From Bacteriovoracaceae bacterium (GTDB lineage: Bacteria; Bdellovibrionota; Bacteriovoracia; Bacteriovoracales; Bacteriovoracaceae), in contig JABFRR010000010.1 of the NCBI GenBank assembly GCA_013141065.1, positions 62,001 through 126,000 on the forward strand: a DNA stretch of 64,000 nucleotides, in the 5' to 3' direction. Every line of letters starts with the position of its first letter. Within the stretch, counting starts at the first letter, position 1. Position numbers and translations under genes: made by a program. Below, in pieces: positions 8,883 to 17,912 of this stretch. The notes below the pieces were generated by a model that did not search any database, was not told the DNA's origin, and saw nothing but the letters and a program-made list of their open reading frames with translations.

Positions 8883-11800
8883 GTAACACTTATCGTTTTG
8901 AAATTTATCCCAATGATTCTCAACTTAATAATATTTCTGCTTCTGAGTCATCGACAAAAAAGTGGCTTAAAGATTATATGGGTCTGACCATTACTAATCT
9001 TTGGGAAATCCGCTTTTTTTTAATAGAAAGTCGCAATAAAATTATAAATATTCATGAAAAAGTTGAAGAAGTTCTGACTGATAATGTGACTGAGTGTCTT
9101 TTGTCGTCCGAATCAGAAAATTTATTAGATGTTCACTCTTGGCTTCAAAAGAAGGGTTTCAAAAATCCTTTTTTAATTGAAAGATATTTCAGGCCAGGTG
9201 TAACAGATAATTCAGCTCATGCTACTCATGATGCCTTAAAACTTATCCCTGATTTAAAAAATGAAGATTTCACCGTTTCTTCAGGATTAATGTATTTTAT
9301 TGAAGGGATAGATTTAACTCATGAATTAATTGTCAATTTAGCTTATGAGAAATTTGCGAACTTATTACTTCATAGAATTGATATTACTAGACCAGAACAA
9401 CTTTATTTAAACAACCGCTTCGTTTCAATCAATCTTCCGAAAGTACAAATGACCTCAAGTCCTGTTGAGTTAATTAATTTTAATCAAAATGACGATGAAT
9501 TGTTGAAAATGAATTCTAAGAACTGCTGGGCATTATCTTTAAGTGAACTTCATCAGATAAAAGATTATTTTAATTCTTTTAAAAGAGATCCTACAGATGT
9601 TGAAGTAGAAATCCTTGCTCAGACATGGAGTGAGCACTGTAAGCATAAAATATTTGCTGCAGGCATAAATTACTCTGAAGAAAAATTACCTCAAGGAGTA
9701 AAAGCACTAGGAAGCTTCAAGGTTGATGGATTGTTTAAAACTTTTATTAGAGGCTCTACTTTAAAAATAAAAGAAGACAGAAAACTTCCTTGGCTCATTT
9801 CTATTTTTCACGACAATGCTGGAATTGTCCGCTTTGATGATAAGCTTGATATTTGTATAAAAGTTGAGACACATAATTCTCCAAGCGCGCTCGATCCATA
9901 CGGTGGGGCACTGACTGGAATTTTAGGAGTCAATCGAGATATTTACGGAGTTGGTCTCGGCGCTAAGCCGATTGCTAATACTAATGTTTTTTGTTTAGCA
10001 GAGAGCAAATATTTCAAGAGTCATAATTTAGCACTACCTCTGCTTTTAAAAAATCCAGACAGAATTAAAGAAGGAGTTCATCTTGGAGTTCAAGATGGCG
10101 GTAATAAAAGTGGAATTCCTACAGTGAATGGTGCTTTTGTTTTTGACCGAGACTTCGTCGGAAAACCATTGGTTTTTTGCGGTACCATCGGTGTAATTCC
10201 ACAAATTGAAAACAATGATGTGACTTGCAATAAAGGTCAAAAAGTAGGTGACTACATAGTGATGGCCGGAGGTAGAATCGGAAAAGATGGAATTCACGGT
10301 GCAACTTTTAGCTCAATGGAACTTCTAGACGGAGTGCCGGCTTCGGTAGTTCAAATTGGTGACCCAATAACTCAAAAAAGATTGGGGGATTTTTTAATTG
10401 AAGCAAGAATAAAAGGTCTTTTTACCAGTGTGACTGACAACGGAGCAGGTGGCTTAAGTTCAAGTGTTGGTGAAATGGCGCAAATTACAGGTGGGGCAGA
10501 GATTGATTTAGAAAAAGCCTTAGTAAAGTATCCAGGTCTTTCACCTTATGAATTAATGATTAGTGAAAGCCAAGAGCGTATGACTTTTTCAGTGAATCCT
10601 CATTTTGTTGAAGAATTCCTAAGCTTAGCAAAGAGCCGACATGTTGAGGCTTCAATTATTGGAAGTTTTACAAATTCTAGTAAACTTATAGTTCGTTTTG
10701 AGCAAAAAATAGTAGCAGAATTATCTTTAAACTTTTTACATGAAGCTCTTCTTCCTATGAAGCTTTCAGCTCATTTTGATATGAGCAAAAAAAGTACACA
10801 CTGGATTAATAAAAAAATTCAAAAACTTGTTTTACCTAAAGGAGATTATAAAAAAATTCTCTTTGATTTATTCATGAGTTCGAACATAAAAAGCCAAGAG
10901 CATTTAATAAGGCGATATGATCATGAAGTGCAAGGTGCAACTATTGTTAAGCCTTTTACGGGTTCGAAGGAAGTTGGATTTAATGCTCCAAGTGATGCGG
11001 GAGTAGTTTGGATGAAACCTCATGGTGGAGGTGAAAAGAATGCGTTGGCAATAGCCTGTGGAATTGCACCTAAAATTTCTGAATACGACTCTTATCTTAT
11101 GGCAGAATATGCACTCGATGAAGCAGTTCGAAACGCAGTCTCGACGGGAGCCAACCCCGATGAAATGGTTTTGGTAGATAATTTTTGCTGGCCTGATCCA
11201 CTTCCATCTGAACGCAACCCTGATGCTCATTTAAAACTGGCGCACTTAGTAAGGGCATCAAAGGCCATTCACGATTTAAGTTTGGCTTACAGGATGCCTT
11301 TTGTGAGCGGAAAAGACAGTATGAAAAATGATTTTATTGGTGCTATGGATAATGGTGAACAAGTTAAGATCAGTGTTCCGCCGACACTTTTAATTACAGC
11401 AATGGGTAGAATTCCTAACTTAAACATGATCACTACTTCAGAAATAAAGAATACAGACTCATTAGTTTATTTAATTGGTGATGATTTAAAAGCATCGACC
11501 TCAGCGTTTGAGTTGGCCTTACTCTATGACGATTATAAAATAGAAAGGCCGCTTCAGTATATAAATGGAAAAAAACAGCTTGATCTTTATCGATCACTTC
11601 ATAAGTCAATGCGTGAAGGACTAGTGGAAAGTTCACATGATATTTCTGATGGGGGTCTATTAATTGCTTTGGCAGAATCGATGATGGGGACAATGTTAGG
11701 TTTAGATCTTAGTTTAGATAATATAAAAGACTTAAAAGAAAATCAATTGAACGGATTATTTTTTAATGAAGGTACCGGGAGATTTGTTGTCACAGTTAAT

Positions 11801-11980
11801 AAATTGAATCAAAAAGAATTCGAAGAAAATCTTTCTGGTCATATTTTTACCATGCTTGGTAAAACGGATATTTCGGGAGATTTGAAAATTAGTTTTCAAG
11901 ATAAAGTAATTCTCAATGTTCATGGCAAAGATTGCTTAGCTCATTACAGAATTGAAGCCAAGGAGATGGATCGATGTTAA
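8879..11980 (+). CDS. purL: FGAM synthase PurL, fused to PurS-like N-terminus but lacking the glutaminase domain
   Basis: PurL makes FGAM from FGAR, ATP and ammonia. At 1033 residues it is intermediate between small PurL (about 740) and the 1300-residue all-in-one form. Residues 1-220 look like two PurS-like halves (for example VLTDNVTE and ERYFRPGVTDNSAHA). The synthase core starts near AQTWSEHCKHK, then two AIRS-like halves with VETHNSPSALDPYGGA, GGRIGKDGIHGA and SDAGVVWMKPHGGG. There is no GATase domain; the next gene, purQ, supplies it and overlaps by seven bases. The arrangement implies a PurL-PurQ heterodimer with PurS built in. Confidence 0.92.
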   Translation: MSNTYRFEIYPNDSQLNNISASESSTKKWLKDYMGLTITNLWEIRFFLIESRNKIINIHEKVEEVLTDNVTECLLSSESENLLDVHSWLQKKGFKNPFLIERYFRPGVTDNSAHATHDALKLIPDLKNEDFTVSSGLMYFIEGIDLTHELIVNLAYEKFANLLLHRIDITRPEQLYLNNRFVSINLPKVQMTSSPVELINFNQNDDELLKMNSKNCWALSLSELHQIKDYFNSFKRDPTDVEVEILAQTWSEHCKHKIFAAGINYSEEKLPQGVKALGSFKVDGLFKTFIRGSTLKIKEDRKLPWLISIFHDNAGIVRFDDKLDICIKVETHNSPSALDPYGGALTGILGVNRDIYGVGLGAKPIANTNVFCLAESKYFKSHNLALPLLLKNPDRIKEGVHLGVQDGGNKSGIPTVNGAFVFDRDFVGKPLVFCGTIGVIPQIENNDVTCNKGQKVGDYIVMAGGRIGKDGIHGATFSSMELLDGVPASVVQIGDPITQKRLGDFLIEARIKGLFTSVTDNGAGGLSSSVGEMAQITGGAEIDLEKALVKYPGLSPYELMISESQERMTFSVNPHFVEEFLSLAKSRHVEASIIGSFTNSSKLIVRFEQKIVAELSLNFLHEALLPMKLSAHFDMSKKSTHWINKKIQKLVLPKGDYKKILFDLFMSSNIKSQEHLIRRYDHEVQGATIVKPFTGSKEVGFNAPSDAGVVWMKPHGGGEKNALAIACGIAPKISEYDSYLMAEYALDEAVRNAVSTGANPDEMVLVDNFCWPDPLPSERNPDAHLKLAHLVRASKAIHDLSLAYRMPFVSGKDSMKNDFIGAMDNGEQVKISVPPTLLITAMGRIPNLNMITTSEIKNTDSLVYLIGDDLKASTSAFELALLYDDYKIERPLQYINGKKQLDLYRSLHKSMREGLVESSHDISDGGLLIALAESMMGTMLGLDLSLDNIKDLKENQLNGLFFNEGTGRFVVTVNKLNQKEFEENLSGHIFTMLGKTDISGDLKISFQDKVILNVHGKDCLAHYRIEAKEMDRC

Positions 11981-12747
11981 AAAGAAGTGAAATTAAGGTC
12001 CTTGTTTTAACTGGAGATGGCATAAATTGTGAACAAGAGACTGCTCTTGCCTTTAAAGAGCTTGGGGTGGATGCCCAAATTATTCATATTGAAGATTTGA
12101 TAATAAAAAAAGAACTTTTGAAGTCTGCTCATATTCTTGCCTTACCTGGCGGTTTTTCATTTGGAGATGAAATTGGATCGGGTCAAATTTTAGCTCTCAA
12201 ACTAAAATATTCTCTTGGAAATGAAATCAACGAATTTATTGAATCAAAAAAACTAATCATTGGAATTTGTAATGGTTTTCAAGCATTAGTACGAATGGGG
12301 CTTCTTCCTAAGCCTTTTGAAAATAGAGTTTTGACTCTCACTCATAATGATCAAGGTCATTTCATAAATCGCTGGGTTGATCTAGAAGTACCTGATTCAG
12401 TTTGTGCATGGACCACGGATCTTAAGGGAGAAAAACTTATTTTACCTATAAGACACGGTGAAGGACGAATTGTTTTTAAGGGAAATCAAGTTGAGCAAGA
12501 GAATTGCTATCATAATCTTTGTGAGCAAAGGCAGGTTGCAATGACATATGCTGATAATGTCAACGGATCTTATCAGAATATTGCAGGTCTGTGTGATCCA
12601 AGTGGTTTGATTTTTGGTTTAATGCAACACCCAGAAGCAGCTATAAGTATGTGGCAGTATCCAAGCGGGAAAGATAAATCCTATGAAAAAGGGCTTGGGA
12701 TTTTAATTTTTGAAAGTGGATTAAAATATTGTGAAAATAATTTATAA
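11974..12747 (+). CDS. purQ: FGAM synthase glutaminase subunit PurQ
   Basis: A class I glutamine amidotransferase that delivers ammonia to PurL. The nucleophile Cys sits in GICNGFQALVRMGLLP, the catalytic His/Glu in LMQHPEAA, and the oxyanion region in LPGGFSFGDEIGSGQILALK. HGEGRIVF is also typical. The length (257) is slightly above the stand-alone PurQ of Gram-positives. The start overlaps the last seven bases of purL, which favours equal synthesis of the two subunits. Thirty-four AT-rich bases separate it from purH. Confidence 0.94.
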   Translation: MLKRSEIKVLVLTGDGINCEQETALAFKELGVDAQIIHIEDLIIKKELLKSAHILALPGGFSFGDEIGSGQILALKLKYSLGNEINEFIESKKLIIGICNGFQALVRMGLLPKPFENRVLTLTHNDQGHFINRWVDLEVPDSVCAWTTDLKGEKLILPIRHGEGRIVFKGNQVEQENCYHNLCEQRQVAMTYADNVNGSYQNIAGLCDPSGLIFGLMQHPEAAISMWQYPSGKDKSYEKGLGILIFESGLKYCENNL

Positions 12748-12781
12748 AAAATATTTGTAAAAAGAAAATAGGGAGAGTTAA

Positions 12782-14395
12782 GTGGAACAAGTTACTCGTC
12801 AGATAAAAAGGGCCCTAATTAGTGTCACTGATAAAACACACCTTGATACACTGGTAAAGAAATTATCTCAATGTAATGTGGAATTGATCTCTACTGGTGG
12901 AACAAAGACTTATCTTGAAAATCTAGGCTATAAAGTCACTTCAATTTCAAAGTTAACTGGAAATCCTGAAGCATTTGGTGGAAGAATGAAGTCGATTTCA
13001 TTTGCAGTGACCAGTGCATTGCTTTTTAGGCGTTATAACGAATCTGATTTAATTGAAGCAAAAGAATTAAATATTGAGCCGATTGATTTAGTTATTTGTA
13101 ATCTTTACCCTTTTTCAAAGGCAGTCTCTAGTAATGCGAGTGAAGTTGAGTTGATAGAAAATATTGATATTGGTGGGCCACTCATGTTAAGAGCCGCTGC
13201 TAAAAACTATGAATCAGTTACTGTTCTTTCAAGCATTGAAGACTATGATAACTTTCTTTCAAATTTTGATGGCTCAATTTCCTTCAGTCACCGTCGTGAT
13301 TATGCCGTGAAGACTTTTGATCGAATCGCTCAATATGACGTAATGATAGCAAATGAATTAACTTCAAGGTTTGGTCAAAAAGAATATCGTGAAAATTCCC
13401 TCAGTGTAGAAAATAAAAAATGGCTGAGTATAGAAAGTAAAGATTCACTCAGATACGGTGAGAATCCACATCAAAAAGCACACCTCTATCAATTTAATAA
13501 CACTGCTTCTAAAACAGGATTGATACAAGCAGAAATTATTCAAGGAAAAGAGTTATCTTATAATAATTGGATTGATGCCGATTCAGCCTGGAGAATCGTG
13601 AGCGACGTGGCCTATACTTCAACAGGACTTTTTGTAACGGCAGTTATTAAGCATGCCAATCCATGTGGTCTTTGTGTGGCACCATCCCTATTCCAATCTT
13701 TAGTTGAAGCATGGAATGGTGATAGTGTAAGCAGTTTCGGTGGCGTTCTCGCATTTTCAAGCGAAGTAGATGGGCAGTCAGCTCAATTTCTATGTGAAAA
13801 ATTTGTCGAGGTCGTTATTGCTCCTGGCTTTAGTGATGAAGCTCTAAAACTGTTTGCTAAGAAAAAAAATGTTCGACTCATTAATTCTGCACTTCGGTCG
13901 AAACAGGAAAAAGAAATCATCGTTAAAAGTATTTCTGGTGGATTATTGATTCAAGAAGAAGACGATAGTTTGGGTGTATCAGAAGACTTAAGATTAGTTA
14001 CGAAAAATAGGATGTCTTCTGAAATGCTAGACTTAGTTGATTTTGGAATTTTAGCTTGTAAACATCTAAAAAGTAATGGCATTGCTCTTGTTGGAAAAAA
14101 TAGTGAAGGGCATATTTCTTTAGTCGGCACTGGAATGGGGCAGCCGAATCGTCTTGATTCACTTCGCTTACTGGCAAAAGTCCGAGCGGAGAAAAAAAAT
14201 ATAGAAATGAACAAGTTGTTACTTGTTTCTGATGCATTTTTTCCATTTGCTGATTCCATTGAAGTTTGCCACGAAATTGGTATTAGCTCGATTGTTCAAC
14301 CTGGTGGGAGCATAAGAGATGATGAAGTCATCAATGCCTGTGATCAGTATAATATTGCAATGGTTATGACTGGAAAAAGACATTTTAGACACTAA
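12782..14395 (+). CDS. purH: Bifunctional AICAR formyltransferase / IMP cyclohydrolase PurH
   Basis: PurH carries out the last two steps to IMP. The N-terminal cyclohydrolase domain has STGGTKTYLE and keeps the residues known to matter in the family: Lys in GGRMKS, Tyr in CNLYPF, Asp in ENIDIGG and Lys in RAAAKNY. The transformylase domain keeps Lys-His in IKHANPCG. The usual LHPKIHGG segment after the first Lys is replaced by ISFAVTSA. The start is GTG, with GGGAGAG just upstream. It has 537 residues, a typical length. purM follows eight bases after the stop. Confidence 0.94.
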   Translation: MEQVTRQIKRALISVTDKTHLDTLVKKLSQCNVELISTGGTKTYLENLGYKVTSISKLTGNPEAFGGRMKSISFAVTSALLFRRYNESDLIEAKELNIEPIDLVICNLYPFSKAVSSNASEVELIENIDIGGPLMLRAAAKNYESVTVLSSIEDYDNFLSNFDGSISFSHRRDYAVKTFDRIAQYDVMIANELTSRFGQKEYRENSLSVENKKWLSIESKDSLRYGENPHQKAHLYQFNNTASKTGLIQAEIIQGKELSYNNWIDADSAWRIVSDVAYTSTGLFVTAVIKHANPCGLCVAPSLFQSLVEAWNGDSVSSFGGVLAFSSEVDGQSAQFLCEKFVEVVIAPGFSDEALKLFAKKKNVRLINSALRSKQEKEIIVKSISGGLLIQEEDDSLGVSEDLRLVTKNRMSSEMLDLVDFGILACKHLKSNGIALVGKNSEGHISLVGTGMGQPNRLDSLRLLAKVRAEKKNIEMNKLLLVSDAFFPFADSIEVCHEIGISSIVQPGGSIRDDEVINACDQYNIAMVMTGKRHFRH

Positions 14396-14409
14396 ACAAG
14401 GAGATGATT

Positions 14410-15417
14410 ATGGTGCTCAATTACAAAGAAAGTGGTGTCGATATTGAAAAAGGTGATTTATTTGTTGAACGAATAAAAAAAATGGTTTTATCGACTCACG
14501 ATAAAAGAGTTGTTTCAGGTGTTGGTGGATTTTGTGCACTCTATGCCCTTGATGAAGAACGACTTTTGGCCTCATCAACTGATGGTGTAGGAACGAAAAT
14601 AAAATTGGCGATAGAATTAGGAATTCACGATACGATTGGTGTTGATTTGGTTGCTATGTGTGTGAATGACTTAATTTGTTCTGGAGCTAGGCCACTTTTT
14701 TTTCTCGATTATTTGGCTTCAGCTCAATTGGACCTGTCTACTTCTGAATCAGTAATGAAAGGCATAGTTAAAGGTTGCTTAGATTCACAAATGGCCTTAA
14801 TTGGGGGGGAGACAGCTGAAATGCCAGGAATGTATTCTCTTGGAGATTATGACCTGGCGGGATTTAGTGTTGGAGAAGTGAGTAAAAAAGATTTATTAGA
14901 TGGGTCTAAAATTAAAAATGGTGATTCGTTAGTAGGTATCGCTAGTTCTGGATTTCATTCAAATGGTTTTTCATTAATTAGAAAGATTTTTGAAGTAAAC
15001 TCATGCAGTCTTGATTTAAAGCATGCCTGTTTGATTCCAACAAAAATCTATGTCAAACCAATATTATCACTTCTCAAAAGTCACAGAGAGAAAATAAAAG
15101 GCCTGGCCAATATAACTGGATCAGGATTTTTGAATATTCCTCGAATGAACGAGAGATTTGATTACCATGTTACAGAGGCTCCGGAATTACCTAGCTTCAT
15201 GAAAGAAGTTTGTGAACTATCAAGGTTGCGTACAAAAGAACTTCATAAGGTTTTTAATATGGGTGTTGGTATGGTGGTGGCGACAGATTCACCAGATGAG
15301 ATCATTCGTGAATTAGAAAGCTTGGGAGAAAAAGCTTTTTTCTTAGGTCATATCACAGATGGAACTGGTGAGTTAAAATTCCATTCTCATGGAAGTTCTC
15401 ATGGGCACAACTCTTAA
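14410..15417 (+). CDS. purM: Phosphoribosylformylglycinamidine cyclo-ligase PurM
   Basis: AIR synthetase, closing FGAM to AIR with ATP. Recognised by VSGVGGFCALYAL, STDGVGTKIKLA (ATP and substrate loop), GGETAEMPGMY and SSGFHSNGFSL. AAGGAG at 14398-14403 lies zero bases from an ATG at 14404 but six bases from the ATG at 14410, so I use 14410 (MVLNYKESG). It is the last gene of the purF operon. Its TAA overlaps the TAA of the convergent DUF805-like gene within the four bases TTAA at 15414-15417. Confidence 0.94.
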   Translation: MVLNYKESGVDIEKGDLFVERIKKMVLSTHDKRVVSGVGGFCALYALDEERLLASSTDGVGTKIKLAIELGIHDTIGVDLVAMCVNDLICSGARPLFFLDYLASAQLDLSTSESVMKGIVKGCLDSQMALIGGETAEMPGMYSLGDYDLAGFSVGEVSKKDLLDGSKIKNGDSLVGIASSGFHSNGFSLIRKIFEVNSCSLDLKHACLIPTKIYVKPILSLLKSHREKIKGLANITGSGFLNIPRMNERFDYHVTEAPELPSFMKEVCELSRLRTKELHKVFNMGVGMVVATDSPDEIIRELESLGEKAFFLGHITDGTGELKFHSHGSSHGHNS

Positions 15418-15917
15418 CGTTTTTTAGTTTCTTTTTTAGTTTCTTCAAGGGTTGCAAGATAAGCTGCCCTTGAAATTTTTCCATTTTCAAATAATTTTTT
15501 ATTTATTAATTTTTTTTCTTCAATTTGGGCTTCTGTTAAATCAATATGCCTAATTTCACCATCGAATTTACTTTTAGCGAATTTAAAGGGGCGAATGGTA
15601 GAAAGAAAAATGCTCGTAATAAAGTCTACATAGGGAATAGAAAAAATAATTATGATTAAAATGCTCTCAGTAAGGCTGAGCTCTCGGTCAACAATATCTC
15701 TTATTCTTCTTAAGTCAATTGATCGAAGTGGTATGTAAAAAAACCAACGAATGATTAAAAAAAGCCCAGCGTACTGGGGATTAAAATCAAGATATGTAAT
15801 AAGTAGTGGATAGTAAATAAATGGAATACCAAGAGTGTTCCAGAAAATATTTTGCAGAATAAAAGTTAATCTATTTATTCTGCCTTGGTACTCGAAAAGA
15901 CCATTTTGATATTTCAA
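15414..15917 (-). CDS. DUF805-like small membrane protein
   Basis: A 167-residue integral membrane protein. FEYQGRINRLTF near the N-terminus and DLRRIRDI near the middle match the pattern of DUF805 proteins, with about four hydrophobic segments between residues 17 and 108. The C-terminal 50 residues are charged and probably cytoplasmic (Glu/Lys-rich, with EKKLINKKLFENG). Biochemical role is not known. The start appears to be TTG one base after the purB stop, as there is no early Met, so it is probably translationally coupled to purB. It converges on purM. Confidence 0.6.
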   Translation of the reverse strand: MKYQNGLFEYQGRINRLTFILQNIFWNTLGIPFIYYPLLITYLDFNPQYAGLFLIIRWFFYIPLRSIDLRRIRDIVDRELSLTESILIIIIFSIPYVDFITSIFLSTIRPFKFAKSKFDGEIRHIDLTEAQIEEKKLINKKLFENGKISRAAYLATLEETKKETKKR

Positions 15918-15918
15918 C

Positions 15919-17223
15919 TTAAAAAACTCGATTAAAAATATGGTCGACTGATTTTAAGTAAATACTTCGCAGTCCTTCACTGTTCACATTAGGAAGCTCG
16001 ATTTGAACATTTTTTTCTTTTAAGTTTGACTGGATGATTTCTCTAAAAAGAGTTGGATTTGATTTTGCTCTATCGTCAAATGACGCTTTTTGAACGATTG
16101 CATAAAGCTCTTCTCTAGTGAAACTCTCACAATTTTTAATTAAAAAATGAAGATAATAGCTTGAAAGATAATGAGTGTGATTTAAAACTTTTCCCTCAAT
16201 AACTTTTTCATCGATATCTAATAAGTTAAGAGTTGTCGTAAACCTATCAAGCGCATAAGTTAAAATTCCAAAATGATCTGGTAAATAAAGTCGCTCTGCA
16301 CTTGAATGAGAGATATCGCGTTCATGCCATAAAATAGAATTTTCTAAAGCAATATGAAGGTGTGATCTCAAAAAGCGTGAAAGTCCTGTCAGGTTTTCAC
16401 TGGCGATTGGATTTTTCTTATGGGGCATTGTGCTTGAGCCTTTTTGGCCTGGGCGAAAGCCCTCAGCTACTTCTCTGACATCTGAATGATGAAGATGTCG
16501 AATCTCGACAGCAAGTCTTTCAATCGCATTAGCAATTAAAGATGTAATAGTGATAAGCTTGGCCAGTCTGTCTCTTGGTATGATTTGTGTAGAAACCAAT
16601 TCAACTTGAACGCCTAGTTTTTTTGCTACACTCTCTTCAATTTCTGGAGTTAAAATAGTGTAATTTCCCACTGCACCCGAGAGTTGAATCGTTAATTCAT
16701 TTTGATAATAATTCTGAAGATCATCACGTCTTCTTTTAAATTCAGCATAATGCCCCAATAGTTTTTGTCCAAAACTCATTGGCTCAGCATACATTCCATG
16801 AGAGCGCCCCAATGTCATAAGCATTTTAGTTTCAATCGCTCTGCTTTTTAGGGCTTCCAGAAATTGATCATATGAATTTAAGACGACATCAAGTGACGCT
16901 TTAATTTGTAATGTGAGTGCACTATCAATTATGTCTGAAGAAGTAACACCATAATGAAAATACTTTCCAATTTCTGCTGGCAGCTGTTCTGTTATCGATG
17001 TGCAAAATGCTATGACATCATGTCGAGTCACTTGCTCAATTTCATCAATTCTCGAGGGTTTGATTTGTACAGTTTTTGCAACAATCTCAGCAATACCATC
17101 GGGAATAATTTTTTTCTCTGATAGGGTTCTAAGAAGTTCTATTTCAACTTGAAGAAAAGTTTTAAATTTATTTTCATCAGCCCAAATAGGTGTAATTTGC
17201 GAGGCTTCGTATCTTGGAATCAT
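15919..17223 (-). CDS. purB: Adenylosuccinate lyase PurB
   Basis: PurB removes fumarate from SAICAR and from adenylosuccinate, so it serves both IMP and AMP synthesis. The fumarase/aspartase-superfamily signature SSTMPHKKNPIASEN is present, as are TSSDIIDSAL and LGRSHGMYAEP. Its 434 residues match the short bacterial (Bacillus/Thermotoga) type. TGAGG six bases before the ATG supports the start. It is the one purine gene of the region on the opposite strand and outside the main operon, a few hundred bases past purM. Confidence 0.95.
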   Translation of the reverse strand: MIPRYEASQITPIWADENKFKTFLQVEIELLRTLSEKKIIPDGIAEIVAKTVQIKPSRIDEIEQVTRHDVIAFCTSITEQLPAEIGKYFHYGVTSSDIIDSALTLQIKASLDVVLNSYDQFLEALKSRAIETKMLMTLGRSHGMYAEPMSFGQKLLGHYAEFKRRRDDLQNYYQNELTIQLSGAVGNYTILTPEIEESVAKKLGVQVELVSTQIIPRDRLAKLITITSLIANAIERLAVEIRHLHHSDVREVAEGFRPGQKGSSTMPHKKNPIASENLTGLSRFLRSHLHIALENSILWHERDISHSSAERLYLPDHFGILTYALDRFTTTLNLLDIDEKVIEGKVLNHTHYLSSYYLHFLIKNCESFTREELYAIVQKASFDDRAKSNPTLFREIIQSNLKEKNVQIELPNVNSEGLRSIYLKSVDHIFNRVF

Positions 17224-17244
17224 AAGTACCTCAGGAGTTATAAA

Positions 17245-17889
17245 TTATAAAAATAAACTTACATCGAATCCAACAGTCAAATAACCTAGAGTCAAAGAGC
17301 GGGCCGAGCTCGTCTCAGTGTCAAAGTCTTGGGCCCTTTTTACCACAGATAAGTTATAATTGAAATGTGTTCCAACACTGAAGTATTCATTTATCATTTT
17401 ATACATCGTCATCTTGGCGAGTATGCCTGGGCCGGAAAAGGATTTCCCTGATAGGTTTTCTTTATAAATATTGTAAGTAATATTAGCCGATATCATTTCG
17501 TATATGTCACTGAAGGGAAGAAGTGTTTGAGCGTAACGAGTTTCTCTTCCCACACCTATACCCACAGTGGTGTGACCATTTCTTTGATCTGCCAATTGGG
17601 TGTCAGTAAGCCCAGTGGCGGCTGGATTATTTTTTCCAAATCTAGAAAAGAGGCCATTGGCAATAAGGAGGTTAGCGTCCCACCAAAAATTCTCACTTTT
17701 TTTACTGAAGGAAATAGTAAAATTTCCCACTTCGGTGGCACTTCTCAAGCTTGGAGTCACTCCGTACATTAAACTGAATCGATTTTCATGTTTAAATTCT
17801 ATGGGGTTCATATTATTGAGAATATCTTGTTGATATCCAAATACTGATTGTGAACTGAGGATTATGAGAGCTAAAAATAATCTTTTCAT
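17245..17889 (-). CDS. Secreted outer-membrane beta-barrel-like protein, unknown
   Basis: A 214-residue protein with a clear signal peptide (MKRLFLALIILSSQSVFG, likely cut before YQQ). The mature part alternates polar and hydrophobic residues with many aromatics, as in small outer-membrane barrels, and ends in ...VGFDVSLFL, a hydrophobic C-terminus compatible with BAM recognition. No family is recognised. AGGA seven bases before the ATG supports the start. It follows the TolC-like gene by 23 bases on the same strand, so the two are probably cotranscribed. Confidence 0.6.
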   Translation of the reverse strand: MKRLFLALIILSSQSVFGYQQDILNNMNPIEFKHENRFSLMYGVTPSLRSATEVGNFTISFSKKSENFWWDANLLIANGLFSRFGKNNPAATGLTDTQLADQRNGHTTVGIGVGRETRYAQTLLPFSDIYEMISANITYNIYKENLSGKSFSGPGILAKMTMYKMINEYFSVGTHFNYNLSVVKRAQDFDTETSSARSLTLGYLTVGFDVSLFL

Positions 17890-17912
17890 TGAGAATTCCT
17901 ATAGTTTTCCTA

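Noticed and set aside
10046..11693. Several minus-strand frames of 60-110 codons inside purL
   Set aside because: They are shadows of a well-conserved plus-strand gene, with no ribosome sites or family features.
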